Below are positions 25,582 to 33,524 of a stretch of 35,110 bases of DNA, piece after piece (positions within the stretch are counted from its first letter, which is position 1; each line of letters starts with the position of its first letter). The notes under the pieces were generated by a model. That model was not told where the DNA came from, searched no databases, and saw only the letters and a list, made by a program, of their open reading frames with translations. The stretch comes from Sebaldella sp. S0638 (GTDB taxonomy: Bacteria; Fusobacteriota; Fusobacteriia; Fusobacteriales; Leptotrichiaceae), in assembly GCF_024158605.1 (NCBI RefSeq), contig NZ_JAMZGM010000038.1, positions 1 through 35,110 on the forward strand. The letters run 5' to 3'. Both the position numbers and the translations under genes were made by a program.

Positions 25582-28026
25582 ATGAAAATAGTAATTATCG
25601 GTGGTGTTGCAGGGGGAATGAGTGCGGCGGCAAGGCTCAGAAGACTGGACGAAAAAGCAGATATCGTTGTAGTGGAGAAGTCCGGCTATGTTAGTTTTGC
25701 CAATTGTGGTCTTCCATATTATATCGGTGGTGTAATAGAAGAAAAAGAAAGCCTGATTCTCGAAACTCCTACCACATTAAGAGAAAAGTTTAATCTGGAT
25801 ATCAGAGTGAAATCAGAAGCTGTTTCCATTGATACTGAAAAGAAAGAAATAAAAATAAAAAATATTGAAACTAACAACGAGTATACTGAATCATATGACA
25901 AACTTTTGATTTCTACAGGAGCTAAGCCCTTTGTCCCGTATATAGAAGGACTGGAAGAAGCCGGATATCTCACACTTAGAAATATAGAGGATATGGAAAA
26001 AATAAGTAATTCTGTGAATTCTGATATTTGTAAAAATGCAGTTATCATAGGCGGAGGATTTATCGGACTGGAAACAGCGGAAAATTTGAAGCAGAAAAAT
26101 ATAAATGTTACGATTATTGAAAAGTCTGATCAGGTTATGGCACCGCTGGATTTTGAAATGGCGTCATTTATACACGGGGAAATAAAAAGAAGAAATATCG
26201 CCCTTTATTTAAACAGTGATATTATCCAGATAAATAATTCAGACGGAAAAAAGATCATAAAGCTTAAATCAGGAGAAGACGTGGAAGCTGATATAATAAT
26301 AGTTTCCATAGGAGTAGTTCCCGATTTAGATCTTGCCAAGAATGCCGGACTGAAAATAACAGCCGGAGGAGCCATAGAGGTGGATGAATATCTGAGAAGC
26401 AGCAGCAGTGATATTTTTGCAGTGGGGGATGTAATAGAAATACCAAATATAGTTACTGGACAAAAATCATTGATTCCGTTAGCCGGTCCGGCAAATAAAC
26501 AGGGCAGAACTGTCGCAGGAAATATTCTCGGAAGGGAAGAAAAATATTCCGGAGCTTTGGGAACTTCAATTATGAAGTTTTTTAGTATAACAGCAGCGTC
26601 TACAGGAGTAAATGAAAAATATCTGAAAAAGCAAAATATTAATTATAAATCTTTATTTATTATCAAACCGGATCATGCGGGATATTATCCCGGAGCCGCA
26701 GATATTCACTTTAAAATATTATTTGATCCTCAGACAGGGCAGATTTTCGGAGCTCAGGCTGCGGGTGGAAACGGAGTGGATAAAAAGATAGATATTATAG
26801 CCACGGCGATATTGGGAAATATATCTGTTTATAAACTGAAAGATTTGGAAACTGCTTATGCACCGCCGTATAATTCCGCGAAAGATATTATAAATTATGC
26901 ATCGTATATGGCAGAAAATATGGAGAAAGACGGACTTGAAACAGTCAGCTGGAATGAAACGGGCGAAGGAGAGTTAATAGATGTCCGGACTGAAGATGAA
27001 TATAATATAGATCATATTCAGGGAGCTGTGAATATGCCGTTAAATACTCTGAGAGAAAATCTGGGGAAACTGGACAGAAATAAGGAATATATTGTCTACT
27101 GCAAGATAGGGCAGAGAGGGTATAACGCACAGAGAATACTGGTAAATAACGGCTATAAGGTCAAAAATATGAATGGTGGTTTCAGTATATATAAGTCAGC
27201 TTCAATAATTCAGGATAACAGAATAAAATTTGAAGATTGCAAAAAAGATAATATTATATATAAAAACATATCCGAACCTGTGCCGGAGAATAAGACTTTA
27301 CTTGATGTCAGCGGTTTGCAGTGTCCCGGCCCGATTATAAAAATAAAAAATAAAATTTCGGAATTAGAAGAAGGAGATGTGCTTGAGGTTAAAGCCACAG
27401 ATCCGGGTTTTGAAAATGATATTAAAGTATGGATAAAACAGACAGGGAATACATTACTTAATATAGAAAATACAGATGGTAAAATTCTGGCGGGAATAAG
27501 GAAAGGGAAGGAAACATCAAGTGCTTTCAGCACAGAAACAGAGGCAATTAAAGGAAACAGCACATCTTTAGTAGTATTCAGCGGGGATTTTGATAAAGTT
27601 TTTGCAGCATTGGTAATAGCAAACGGAGCTTTGGCAATGGGAAACAGTGTATCGATTTTCTTTACTTTCTGGGGATTAAATGTTTTGAGAAAAAGTAATT
27701 ATAAAACAAAGACAAAAAAAGGGTTAATAGAGAAAGGTTTTGGAATAATGATGCCTAAAGGGGTCAGCAGGCTGAGATTGTCCAATATGAACTTTTTTGG
27801 TTTGGGACGGAAAATGATAAATAAAGTAATGAAAAATAAAAACATAGAATCTCTTGAATCTTTATTGGAGCAATATATAGAAAACGGCGGAAAAATAACA
27901 GCCTGTACAATGTCCATGGATGTAATGGGAATAAAAAAAGATGAATTAATAGAAAATATAGAATATGGCGGGGTAGCAAGCTATATGGAAAATGCAAATA
28001 AATCAGGGCATAATTTATTTATATAG
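25582..28026 (+). CDS. CoA-disulfide reductase fused to rhodanese, TusA-like and DsrE-like domains
   Basis: 814 aa with four domains. Residues 1 to about 440 are an FAD/NAD(P)H pyridine nucleotide-disulfide oxidoreductase of the CoA-disulfide reductase type (IIGGVAGGMSAAARLRRL; single active Cys42 in SFANCGLPYY; VGDVIE). About 450-545 is a rhodanese with Cys507 in YCKIGQRGYNAQ. About 570-640 is a TusA/SirA domain with Cys581 in GLQCPGPI. About 655-814 is a DsrE2/DsrF-type domain with GDFDKVFAALVIANGALAMG and Cys775 in ACTMSMDVMG. All expected cysteines are present, so persulfide could be passed from the flavoprotein through rhodanese and TusA to DsrE. In the operon with the AbrB-type regulator. 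Likely reduces CoA disulfide, persulfides or polysulfide. Confidence 0.92.
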   Translation: MKIVIIGGVAGGMSAAARLRRLDEKADIVVVEKSGYVSFANCGLPYYIGGVIEEKESLILETPTTLREKFNLDIRVKSEAVSIDTEKKEIKIKNIETNNEYTESYDKLLISTGAKPFVPYIEGLEEAGYLTLRNIEDMEKISNSVNSDICKNAVIIGGGFIGLETAENLKQKNINVTIIEKSDQVMAPLDFEMASFIHGEIKRRNIALYLNSDIIQINNSDGKKIIKLKSGEDVEADIIIVSIGVVPDLDLAKNAGLKITAGGAIEVDEYLRSSSSDIFAVGDVIEIPNIVTGQKSLIPLAGPANKQGRTVAGNILGREEKYSGALGTSIMKFFSITAASTGVNEKYLKKQNINYKSLFIIKPDHAGYYPGAADIHFKILFDPQTGQIFGAQAAGGNGVDKKIDIIATAILGNISVYKLKDLETAYAPPYNSAKDIINYASYMAENMEKDGLETVSWNETGEGELIDVRTEDEYNIDHIQGAVNMPLNTLRENLGKLDRNKEYIVYCKIGQRGYNAQRILVNNGYKVKNMNGGFSIYKSASIIQDNRIKFEDCKKDNIIYKNISEPVPENKTLLDVSGLQCPGPIIKIKNKISELEEGDVLEVKATDPGFENDIKVWIKQTGNTLLNIENTDGKILAGIRKGKETSSAFSTETEAIKGNSTSLVVFSGDFDKVFAALVIANGALAMGNSVSIFFTFWGLNVLRKSNYKTKTKKGLIEKGFGIMMPKGVSRLRLSNMNFFGLGRKMINKVMKNKNIESLESLLEQYIENGGKITACTMSMDVMGIKKDELIENIEYGGVASYMENANKSGHNLFI

Positions 28027-28140
28027 TTTTGTAAATAATAGCTCTAAACAAATATCAAAATATTAAATCACCAAGGAATTTATATGGTTATATTGTCTGG
28101 AACAGAAAACTTTTAAGTATTTGAATATAATAAAATAAAT

Positions 28141-28172
28141 CCGGAGTTATCATTTTAAACTCCGGAAATTTT
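28141..28172. terminator. Hairpin terminator between convergent genes
   Basis: CCGGAGTT (28141-28148) pairs perfectly with AACTCCGG (28158-28165). U-rich tracts follow on both strands (AAATTTTAATT on plus, ATTTATTTTATT on minus). It lies between the sulfur-relay gene and the minus-strand gene ending at 28293, and probably serves both. Confidence 0.65.
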
Positions 28173-28292
28173 AATTACTAATGTTTTTTCTATACTAATT
28201 AATAATAAAGAAAAAACATAATAATTTTAGTTCTGCTGATTGCGATACTTTTATTTCAGTATAGGTGTAAAAATTTCATTTTTTAAAATATC

Positions 28293-28556
28293 TTAGTATA
28301 AAGATATTGATCTTTGCCAGATATAATTACTATATTCATTTTCATAAAACCATACTTTATACACACTTCCAACAGAATGAAAATTAACATTTTGATAGGA
28401 ATTAACATAGAATCTAAAGATTTTTCCTGATTCCAAACTTTTGCATCTAAAAGAATATGCGTCAAAATCCCGCGAAAGTACCCTGCATTCATTAACAAAT
28501 CTTGAAAATGAAAAAGTTGATAATAGTAAAAAAAATAATATAAATTTCTTTAACAT
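28293..28556 (-). CDS. Small secreted protein
   Basis: 87 aa; perfect AGGAGG before the ATG. Signal peptide MLKKFILFFLLLSTFSFS with likely cleavage after FSFS, leaving about 69 residues. The mature protein has two cysteines (NECRVLSRDF and FRCKS) that could form a disulfide, and is rich in aromatic residues towards the end (VYKVWFYENEY, YIWQRS). No family recognised. It lies 33 bp downstream of the LprI-like lipoprotein gene on the same strand and is probably co-expressed, so both are likely envelope proteins. Confidence 0.72.
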   Translation of the reverse strand: MLKKFILFFLLLSTFSFSRFVNECRVLSRDFDAYSFRCKSLESGKIFRFYVNSYQNVNFHSVGSVYKVWFYENEYSNYIWQRSISLY

Positions 28557-28589
28557 AAATCCTCCTAAATTTTTTATATATAATATTAG

Positions 28590-29480
28590 TTACAAACTGT
28601 CATAAATTCTGGCTAGTTCCAATGTTCTTTTTTTTGTTTCTTCTAAAAATACACTTTTTCCGCTAACTATTCCCGCTGAACCGCCTCCTGAATCTTCTAA
28701 AGCTTCATTTATTTTGGAATCTCTTCTTTTTATCCAGTCCCGCTGGATATTTCTCAAGGAGATTTGTTCCTCTTGTGAAAGTTCGTTCATTAGAATTTTA
28801 TAAATATTATTAAGCTCTGCATCCCATGCTTCGGCGGCATAAATTACAGCATCAGCCATGTCGGATGTTGATTCTGCATAAGACAGCATATCATCCAGTT
28901 CATCATCAACCGACTTCATTTTTACAATTAGATTTTTTTCATAATTTTTACTTTTTGAGATGCTCTTTTTTTTCTTTATATTTTCATCTGAAATCAGATC
29001 GCTCTCTAAAATTAATTTCCAGTCCCCGTTAATTTTTTCAAAAACGAGATACGACGGATATTCTTTTGTTCCGCTTTTAGTAGTTACTTCTTTTAAAAAA
29101 TCAGCTTTGATCTGATTATCCGAAAGAAATTTATATTCAATATTTCCTTTTATTTCCTGACCGTATATGCTGTTGTTTGCGAAAAACTTCTTTTTATCGG
29201 CAATATATTCAGCCTTACTGACTGTCCGCTGGTAGTATTCTATTTTTTCAGCTAGTATTGATTCCAATGACGCGATATCTTTGTTACTTGTAGCATTATT
29301 CCATTTCAAAATTATTTTTTCTATCTCCGGATCAACTGAATTATCCTTGTTTTGTTTAATATTATTTTTTTGTGTTGTTTTCGTGGAAAAATTTCCTAAC
29401 AATTTATTTAAAGTATCATTTTTACAGGAAATTAAAGAAAAAACCAAAAGACAAAAAAATATTTTTCTTAATTTAAACAA
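28590..29480 (-). CDS. Lipoprotein with NTF2-like and LprI-like (lysozyme-inhibitor type) domains
   Basis: 296 aa, starting at TTG (29480-29478): GGAGGAGTG is correctly spaced and no ATG or GTG alternative fits. The lipobox is LISC, Cys about 19. Residues about 50-170 look like an NTF2/SnoaL-type fold (IILKWNNATSNKDIASLESI to GDWKLILESDL). About 190-296 match the LprI-type domain: AWDAELNNIYKILMNEL, LRNIQRDWIKRRDSKI, then a GGGSAG stretch and a final helix. LprI proteins inhibit lysozyme in some bacteria; here the cysteines of the classical family are missing. Upstream of the small secreted protein on the same strand. Role: envelope protection, by inference. Confidence 0.8.
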   Translation of the reverse strand: MFKLRKIFFCLLVFSLISCKNDTLNKLLGNFSTKTTQKNNIKQNKDNSVDPEIEKIILKWNNATSNKDIASLESILAEKIEYYQRTVSKAEYIADKKKFFANNSIYGQEIKGNIEYKFLSDNQIKADFLKEVTTKSGTKEYPSYLVFEKINGDWKLILESDLISDENIKKKKSISKSKNYEKNLIVKMKSVDDELDDMLSYAESTSDMADAVIYAAEAWDAELNNIYKILMNELSQEEQISLRNIQRDWIKRRDSKINEALEDSGGGSAGIVSGKSVFLEETKKRTLELARIYDSL

Positions 29481-29582
29481 TTACACTCCTCCAATCTTTA
29501 TTTTTTGCTGAATTCAATCAATATGACCGCTGTAAAGAACCCGCCTGATATTATGAAGTTAATATGCGATAATAATAATTTT

Positions 29583-29942
29583 TTATTTATTTCTATAATT
29601 TTTATATCTGGAAATCAATTCTAACAGCTGCTTTAAAGTTATTCCCAAAATAGCTGCATCATCTGTATATCCTAAAACTGGTATTACATCCGGAACAGCG
29701 TCAATTGGTGAGACTACATAGACAATAGTTCCTATAATTATGGCTAAACTCTTTGCATCAATATTAAAATCCCCGCTAAAATGATCTTTTACCATTTGAA
29801 TTAATAGTAAAAAATCACGTGCTAAACTGCCTAATTTCCCTGCCTTTTTTTCTCCTTTTCTCAAAGTTCCGTCATCAATATTTTCTGACTGGAATTCATT
29901 AAAATATTTTTCCTGCTCTTCGTCTTCAAACTGATTAGACAT
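29583..29942 (-). CDS. DUF1232 / YkvA-type membrane protein
   Basis: 119 aa; AAGGAGG before the ATG. The acidic N-terminus (about 1-30) is followed by a basic patch and one hydrophobic segment, LAIIIGTIVYVV (about 66-77), running into the diagnostic SPIDAVPDVIPVLGYTDDAAIL (about 78-99). These small proteins are common and their function is not established. The leader carries a 24-bp dyad (29988-30011, 46 bp upstream of the start) that is almost identical to one at the start of the divergent small RNA candidate, so the two transcripts may share a regulator. Confidence 0.88.
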   Translation of the reverse strand: MSNQFEDEEQEKYFNEFQSENIDDGTLRKGEKKAGKLGSLARDFLLLIQMVKDHFSGDFNIDAKSLAIIIGTIVYVVSPIDAVPDVIPVLGYTDDAAILGITLKQLLELISRYKNYRNK

Positions 29943-29985
29943 TTTTCCTCCTTGCTATAGTTTATAATTGATATTTTTGTTTTAA

Positions 29986-30013
29986 TGTTCGTGTTTTATA
30001 AATTTTGCGAACA
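29986..30013 (-). repeat. Dyad motif copy A, leader of the DUF1232 gene
   Basis: On the minus strand the motif is TTCGCAAAATTTATAAA then ACACGAA (core 30011 to 29988), with arms TGTTCG/CGAACA. It matches copy B at 30129-30152 at 21 of 24 positions, and all three differences are transitions. Confidence 0.6.
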
Positions 30014-30084
30014 AAAAAGTCATTATTAGTATGAAAAACAAAGGCTTTATTATATATCCAAATTATATTATTATTATATTAAAT

Positions 30085-30113
30085 TTGACATATTTGATTA
30101 ATTTTAGTATAAT
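30085..30113 (+). promoter_or_regulatory. Perfect consensus sigma-70 promoter
   Basis: TTGACA (30085-30090), exactly 17 bp, TATAAT (30108-30113). It is the only fully consensus promoter I found in the window. No protein-coding gene follows on the plus strand before the terminator at 30259. Confidence 0.8.
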
Positions 30114-30128
30114 ATATACACTTGAATA

Positions 30129-30152
30129 TTCGTAAAATTTATAAAGTACGAA
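30129..30152 (+). repeat. Dyad motif copy B, 5' end of the small RNA candidate
   Basis: TTCGTAAAATTTATAAA followed by GTACGAA. Arms ATTCGTA/TACGAAT form a 7-bp dyad starting about 8 bases after the predicted transcription start. The outermost pair is A-T here and G-C in copy A, a compensatory change that preserves the symmetry. It may be an operator or an RNA hairpin. Confidence 0.6.
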
Positions 30153-30258
30153 TTATAATATTGATAAAAAAATATAAAATTAAAATATTGTAGAATTTAG
30201 GACGTTTTGCAATTGTAAGACCGTCAATATATTTCTGCGGTTTATGGGATAGAAAATT

Positions 30259-30302
30259 AAAATCGAGGATTCAGCGAAAGTATCAGCATCCTCGATTTTA
30301 TT
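30259..30302 (+). terminator. Terminator of the small RNA candidate
   Basis: A perfect 12-bp stem AAAATCGAGGAT (30259-30270)/ATCCTCGATTTT (30288-30299) with a 17-nt loop, then ATT. The U-rich 3' arm and ATT give the U-tract. No coding gene lies upstream on the plus strand for over 2 kb. Confidence 0.75.
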
Positions 30303-30376
30303 ATGGGAATTTCTTAGTTGACTGGAATATAGATTATAAGTTTTTTTTGACTAGGATTTTGATAACTACAGAAATT

Positions 30377-30413
30377 AAAAAAGATGATTTTTGTATTAAA
30401 CACAAGAATCATC
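30377..30413 (-). terminator. Terminator of the YbaK-type gene
   Basis: On the minus strand GATGATT/AATCATC (30413-30407 and 30389-30383), extended by TTGT/ACAA, is followed by six T. It starts about 73 bases after the stop of the gene at 30486. Confidence 0.8.
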
Positions 30414-30485
30414 AATTATTTTAACATGAGAATATACTTACTTTCTTTTCTGCTGTATATTTTATTTTGGTACAGAATTTTTTCA

Positions 30486-30956
30486 TCACTCTGCCTCTTT
30501 GCAAACATCAACCCATTTTTCAGCGCCTGAATATCTGAATAAATCGTCGCATGTAAGCTCTATAGCACTGTTACCGCTGCCGCAGGCAGGAAAAACAGTA
30601 TCAAAGCGTTTTAAAGAAATATCCAGATAAACCGGAATACCATCCGTCACTGCAAAAGGACAGACACCTCCCGCAGCATGTCCTGTAAAGGACAGAACCT
30701 CTTCAGCAGAAGGCATTTTTGCTCTCATTCCGAATTCTGCTTTGAATTTAGGATTATTTATCTTCACATCACCAGATGTTAAGACAAGAATACAGCTGTT
30801 ATCTTTTTTGAAGGAGAGAGTTTTTGCTATTCTTGCTGGAATTACGTTTAAAGCTTGTGCAGCCAGTTCTACAGTTGCACTGGAAGTATCAAATTCCATA
30901 ATCTTTTCTTCCATATTGAATTTTTTGAAAAATTCTTTTACCTGTTCTATTGCCAT
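30486..30956 (-). CDS. YbaK/EbsC-type aminoacyl-tRNA deacylase
   Basis: 156 aa with an AGGAG ribosome site. Single-domain YbaK/ProXp fold that hydrolyses mischarged tRNA (Cys-tRNA-Pro in YbaK, other pairs in relatives) in the cytoplasm. Motifs: SSATVELAAQALN, ARIAKTLSFK, VLTSGDVKINNPKFKAEFG containing the conserved lysine, GHAAGGVCPFAV and VFPACGSGNSAIELT. Length is standard. It has an extended -10 promoter and a terminator of its own, so it is probably a single transcription unit, although read-through from the PTS-sulfatase operon is possible because no terminator is visible after the TauE-like gene. Confidence 0.9.
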   Translation of the reverse strand: MAIEQVKEFFKKFNMEEKIMEFDTSSATVELAAQALNVIPARIAKTLSFKKDNSCILVLTSGDVKINNPKFKAEFGMRAKMPSAEEVLSFTGHAAGGVCPFAVTDGIPVYLDISLKRFDTVFPACGSGNSAIELTCDDLFRYSGAEKWVDVCKEAE

Positions 30957-30985
30957 TAATTACTCCTATTCTGACGTTTTTTAAT

Positions 30986-31004
30986 ATTATAACACCAGAG
31001 TGTT
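30986..31004 (-). promoter_or_regulatory. Extended -10 promoter with dyad upstream of the YbaK-type gene
   Basis: The minus strand reads TGTTATAAT (30994-30986), an extended -10, about 30 bases before the ATG at 30956. The dyad AACAC-CAGA-GTGTT (30991-31004) overlaps it and could be an operator or a weak hairpin at the end of the upstream operon; there is no T-run. Confidence 0.45.
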
Positions 31005-31049
31005 AAGATTGCTACAGCTGAATTAATTTATTTATATAAATGCAAGGTA

Positions 31050-31778
31050 TCAGGTAATTACAATATAAGTCTGAACTAGTATTATAAAAATAACAGAGCT
31101 TATAAAAATTAATGCAATTTTCTTTTCGTTTATTTTTCGATTTAGACGGCTTCCTATAAGACCACCGAGTATAGCCGCAGGAATCATATAGACTGCCAGC
31201 GAGAAGTCCGCATAACCGTTTAGTGTATATTTAAAAAGAGAGCTTATAGTAGTCAAAAAAGTAATGAAAATACTGTCAACCGAGGCTTCTTTGATATCCA
31301 GACCGAAAAAAATTATCAATGTACTGACTTGAAACGGGCCTCCGCCTATTCCAAAAAAGCCTGATAAGCCGCCTGTTATGATTCCTGTAAAAAATTGCAG
31401 AAACGGATTTTTAATATTTATTTTTGGTATTTTGTTTCTGTAAACTACAGATAGTAAAACGAGAATCAGCATAAAGATATATGCCTTGTCAATAAAGTTT
31501 TCATTGACATATTTTAACAGAGTACCGCCTAAAAAACCGCCGATTATGCTTCCTGATGCCAGAATAAGAATTTTTTTTATTTTTATATGTACTTTTTTCC
31601 TGATATAGGTTATTAAAGTAACGATTGACATCGAAAGCACTACTATTGAAGATGTAAATGAAGCAAGACTTTTGGCAGCACCCATAGCAGCAAGCGCGGG
31701 TCTTATTATCAGCCCGCCGCCTATACCCACTATGGAGCCTATTATTGTAGAAAATAAACCTATTAAAAAAAATATCAT
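31050..31778 (-). CDS. TauE/SafE-family anion exporter
   Basis: 242 aa, almost entirely hydrophobic, about seven to eight membrane helices in two homologous halves. The family hallmark is repeated: STIIGSIVGIGGGLIIRPAL near the start and TGGLSGFFGIGGGPFQVSTL at about 135-155. AGGAG ribosome site. Relatives export sulfite, sulfoacetate or other organosulfur anions, or transport sulfate. It is the last gene of the PTS-sulfatase operon (49 bp after the sulfatase), so the simplest reading is that it removes the sulfate or a sulfur product released by that enzyme. Confidence 0.88.
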   Translation of the reverse strand: MIFFLIGLFSTIIGSIVGIGGGLIIRPALAAMGAAKSLASFTSSIVVLSMSIVTLITYIRKKVHIKIKKILILASGSIIGGFLGGTLLKYVNENFIDKAYIFMLILVLLSVVYRNKIPKINIKNPFLQFFTGIITGGLSGFFGIGGGPFQVSTLIIFFGLDIKEASVDSIFITFLTTISSLFKYTLNGYADFSLAVYMIPAAILGGLIGSRLNRKINEKKIALIFISSVIFIILVQTYIVIT

Positions 31779-31827
31779 AAAATTACTCCTGTTGATTTAT
31801 TTATTAATTTATATATTTCCGGATAAA

Positions 31828-33204
31828 TCAGAATTGTTCATAATCTTCCGGGTTTTTACTGCTTGGTTCATGGCTTGTCCTTTTATTAATCTTCCAGTTT
31901 TCAGCGATTCTGATTCCTCCGGAAAGCAGTGGGTCTTCTGTGTCAATCTGCCATTTTAAGAGCCGTATTCTCAAATCCTCCAAAATATTTTTATATTCTG
32001 AATTATTTATAAGATTTTTTCTTTCACCGGGATCATTATAGAGATCATAAAGAGCTTCGCTGTATTTTTCCTGAGATAGAAGTCCGTTGTCCAGCAGCAG
32101 GTTTTTGGTTTCTGAAACATCAATATTTGAAATATTTATTCTTAAATATTCTTCATCATAATATTTTATATACTTGTAATTTTCTGTTCTCACACATCTC
32201 ACAGGTTCGTAAGAAGTATGAAAGTTTATTTCGCCGTAAATTTCATCCCTGTGTTTGGTTATCTTGCCTGCAAAAAAATCTGAAAAAGATTTTCCCTGAA
32301 GTCTTGCAGGTTTTTCAATGCCGGTAAGATCACATAAAGTAGCAAATATATCAACTTGGGAAACTAAAGTATCTGTGACACTCCCGTTTTTTTCAGAATC
32401 AGGAACTCTCATTATTAATGCAACCTCCAATCCGCTGTCAAAAAGTGTACACTTGGCATATGGATATGGAATACCGTGGTCAGTGGTGAAGATAACAATA
32501 GTATTTTCATAGAGATTATTATCTTTGAGAGTTTTTATTATATGTCCGAAACATTTATCGGCATAATAAACAGAGGTTAGAAACTTTGCATGTTCGTTTC
32601 TTGTTTCTTCAAAATCCGGAACCGGATAAGGAGCTTTCACAAAATCTTTATTTACAATATCCTTATTAATTTCCGGAAATTTTCTATGTGTGGAAAACAT
32701 ACCAAATGAAAGAAAGAAATTTTGCTTACTGCCGTTTTCTTTTATCCATTCTGAAACATTTTCAGCATTGGTAATGTCCCAAAGGTAGTAGTCTTCCTGA
32801 TGTTCATAATTATTTTCGGATGTTATATCAAAATCATAACCTATTGCTGTCGCTCCGCCTTTATGATCGGAATAAGAGCCGTACTCGTGCTGAATACCGC
32901 ATAAAACAGTTTTATAATGATTTTCTTTGAGATGGCTGACTAAATGCCAGCTGTAATCTTTTAATGAAAATCCCCTGTTTGCTAAGCCGAGCATCCCGTT
33001 GGAATGAGGATACATACCTGTAAGAAGTCCGGATCTGCTCGGAGAACATGTAGGGCTGGTACAAAATGCCTTTTTAAAAACAACTGCATCTTCGGCAAAA
33101 TTCTTTACATTCTCTGAGGGAGCATCGTAACCATAAGGACTAAAGATATTTCCGCTGTCATGTGTATGGATGTAAATGATATTATAATTTTTTGCACTAT
33201 TCAT
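31828..33204 (-). CDS. Cytoplasmic S1-family sulfatase
   Basis: 458 aa; GGGAGAT ribosome site. The Cys-type activation signature is CSPSRSGLLTG, Cys53 being converted to formylglycine, with Arg57. The first metal-site motif is HTHDSG (His-Asp in place of the commoner Asp-Asp), and the later one is FTTDHGIPYPYAK. The family hydrolyses sulfate esters. There is no signal peptide, so it works in the cytoplasm on an imported substrate. A formylglycine-generating enzyme or anaerobic sulfatase-maturating enzyme must lie elsewhere in the genome; none is in the window. It is 16 bp downstream of the PTS EIIB gene and upstream of a TauE-type exporter, tying it to uptake of a sulfated sugar acid. Confidence 0.92.
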   Translation of the reverse strand: MNSAKNYNIIYIHTHDSGNIFSPYGYDAPSENVKNFAEDAVVFKKAFCTSPTCSPSRSGLLTGMYPHSNGMLGLANRGFSLKDYSWHLVSHLKENHYKTVLCGIQHEYGSYSDHKGGATAIGYDFDITSENNYEHQEDYYLWDITNAENVSEWIKENGSKQNFFLSFGMFSTHRKFPEINKDIVNKDFVKAPYPVPDFEETRNEHAKFLTSVYYADKCFGHIIKTLKDNNLYENTIVIFTTDHGIPYPYAKCTLFDSGLEVALIMRVPDSEKNGSVTDTLVSQVDIFATLCDLTGIEKPARLQGKSFSDFFAGKITKHRDEIYGEINFHTSYEPVRCVRTENYKYIKYYDEEYLRINISNIDVSETKNLLLDNGLLSQEKYSEALYDLYNDPGERKNLINNSEYKNILEDLRIRLLKWQIDTEDPLLSGGIRIAENWKINKRTSHEPSSKNPEDYEQF

Positions 33205-33220
33205 AAAATCTATCTCCCTG

Positions 33221-33505
33221 TTATTCCAGATTCAGACTGGCTTTTATTTTCTCCTCGATTTCTTCTTCGGAAAGAAGATTTTTCAGACCTATTAATTTTT
33301 TGTTGTCATCAACATTAAAATTATTTTTCAAACCTTCTGCTACAAAAATAATATCATAGTTATTAACCATTGATTTCGCCTGTCCTACACTCATATGATC
33401 AATACTTGATTCAATTTTTAGTTTATCAAGTACTTTTTTGATTTTCATTTTTATTATCTGGCTGGATCCCATGCCAGCACCGCACGCCGCTAATACTTTC
33501 AGCAT
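33221..33505 (-). CDS. PTS EIIB component, ascorbate type
   Basis: 94 aa with AGGAGG before the ATG. The phosphocysteine is Cys8 in LAACGAGMGSS, the P-loop signature of the lactate/galactitol/ascorbate-type EIIB. The body (VGQAKSMVNNYDIIFVAEGL) matches the UlaB/SgaB group. It receives phosphate from an EIIA (not in the window) and passes it to the sugar carried by the adjacent EIIC. Nineteen bases after the EIIC stop and 16 before the sulfatase. The real sugar may be a sulfated derivative and not ascorbate itself. Confidence 0.9.
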   Translation of the reverse strand: MLKVLAACGAGMGSSQIIKMKIKKVLDKLKIESSIDHMSVGQAKSMVNNYDIIFVAEGLKNNFNVDDNKKLIGLKNLLSEEEIEEKIKASLNLE

Positions 33506-33524
33506 AATTTTTCCTCCTGAATTT

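Larger units (their letters stand above)
30120..30302 (+). ncRNA. Candidate small RNA of about 180 nt
   Basis: The transcript is bounded by the consensus promoter (30085-30113; start predicted near 30120) and the 12-bp terminator hairpin at 30259-30299. There is no ORF with a ribosome site; the only frame near the 5' end begins with TTG at about the transcription start and runs 23 codons. Internal structure: ATTCGTA/TACGAAT (30128-30134, 30147-30153), and a hairpin with GACG...CGTC around TTTGCAATTGTAAGAC (about 30203-30227). It does not resemble tmRNA, SRP RNA, RNase P or the sequence of 6S RNA as far as I can judge. On the opposite strand, the YbaK-type gene has its own better terminator at 30377-30413, so the 30259 hairpin is most simply explained as the end of this RNA. 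Confidence 0.6.

Noticed and set aside
28212-28283. Hydrophobic frame ILVLLIAILLFQYRC suggesting a small membrane protein
   Set aside because: No ATG, GTG or TTG start and no ribosome site; stops lie just upstream.
30259-30299. This hairpin as the terminator of the minus-strand YbaK-type gene
   Set aside because: A closer hairpin with six T on the minus strand (30377-30413) serves that gene, and the minus-strand tract after 30259 is poorer.
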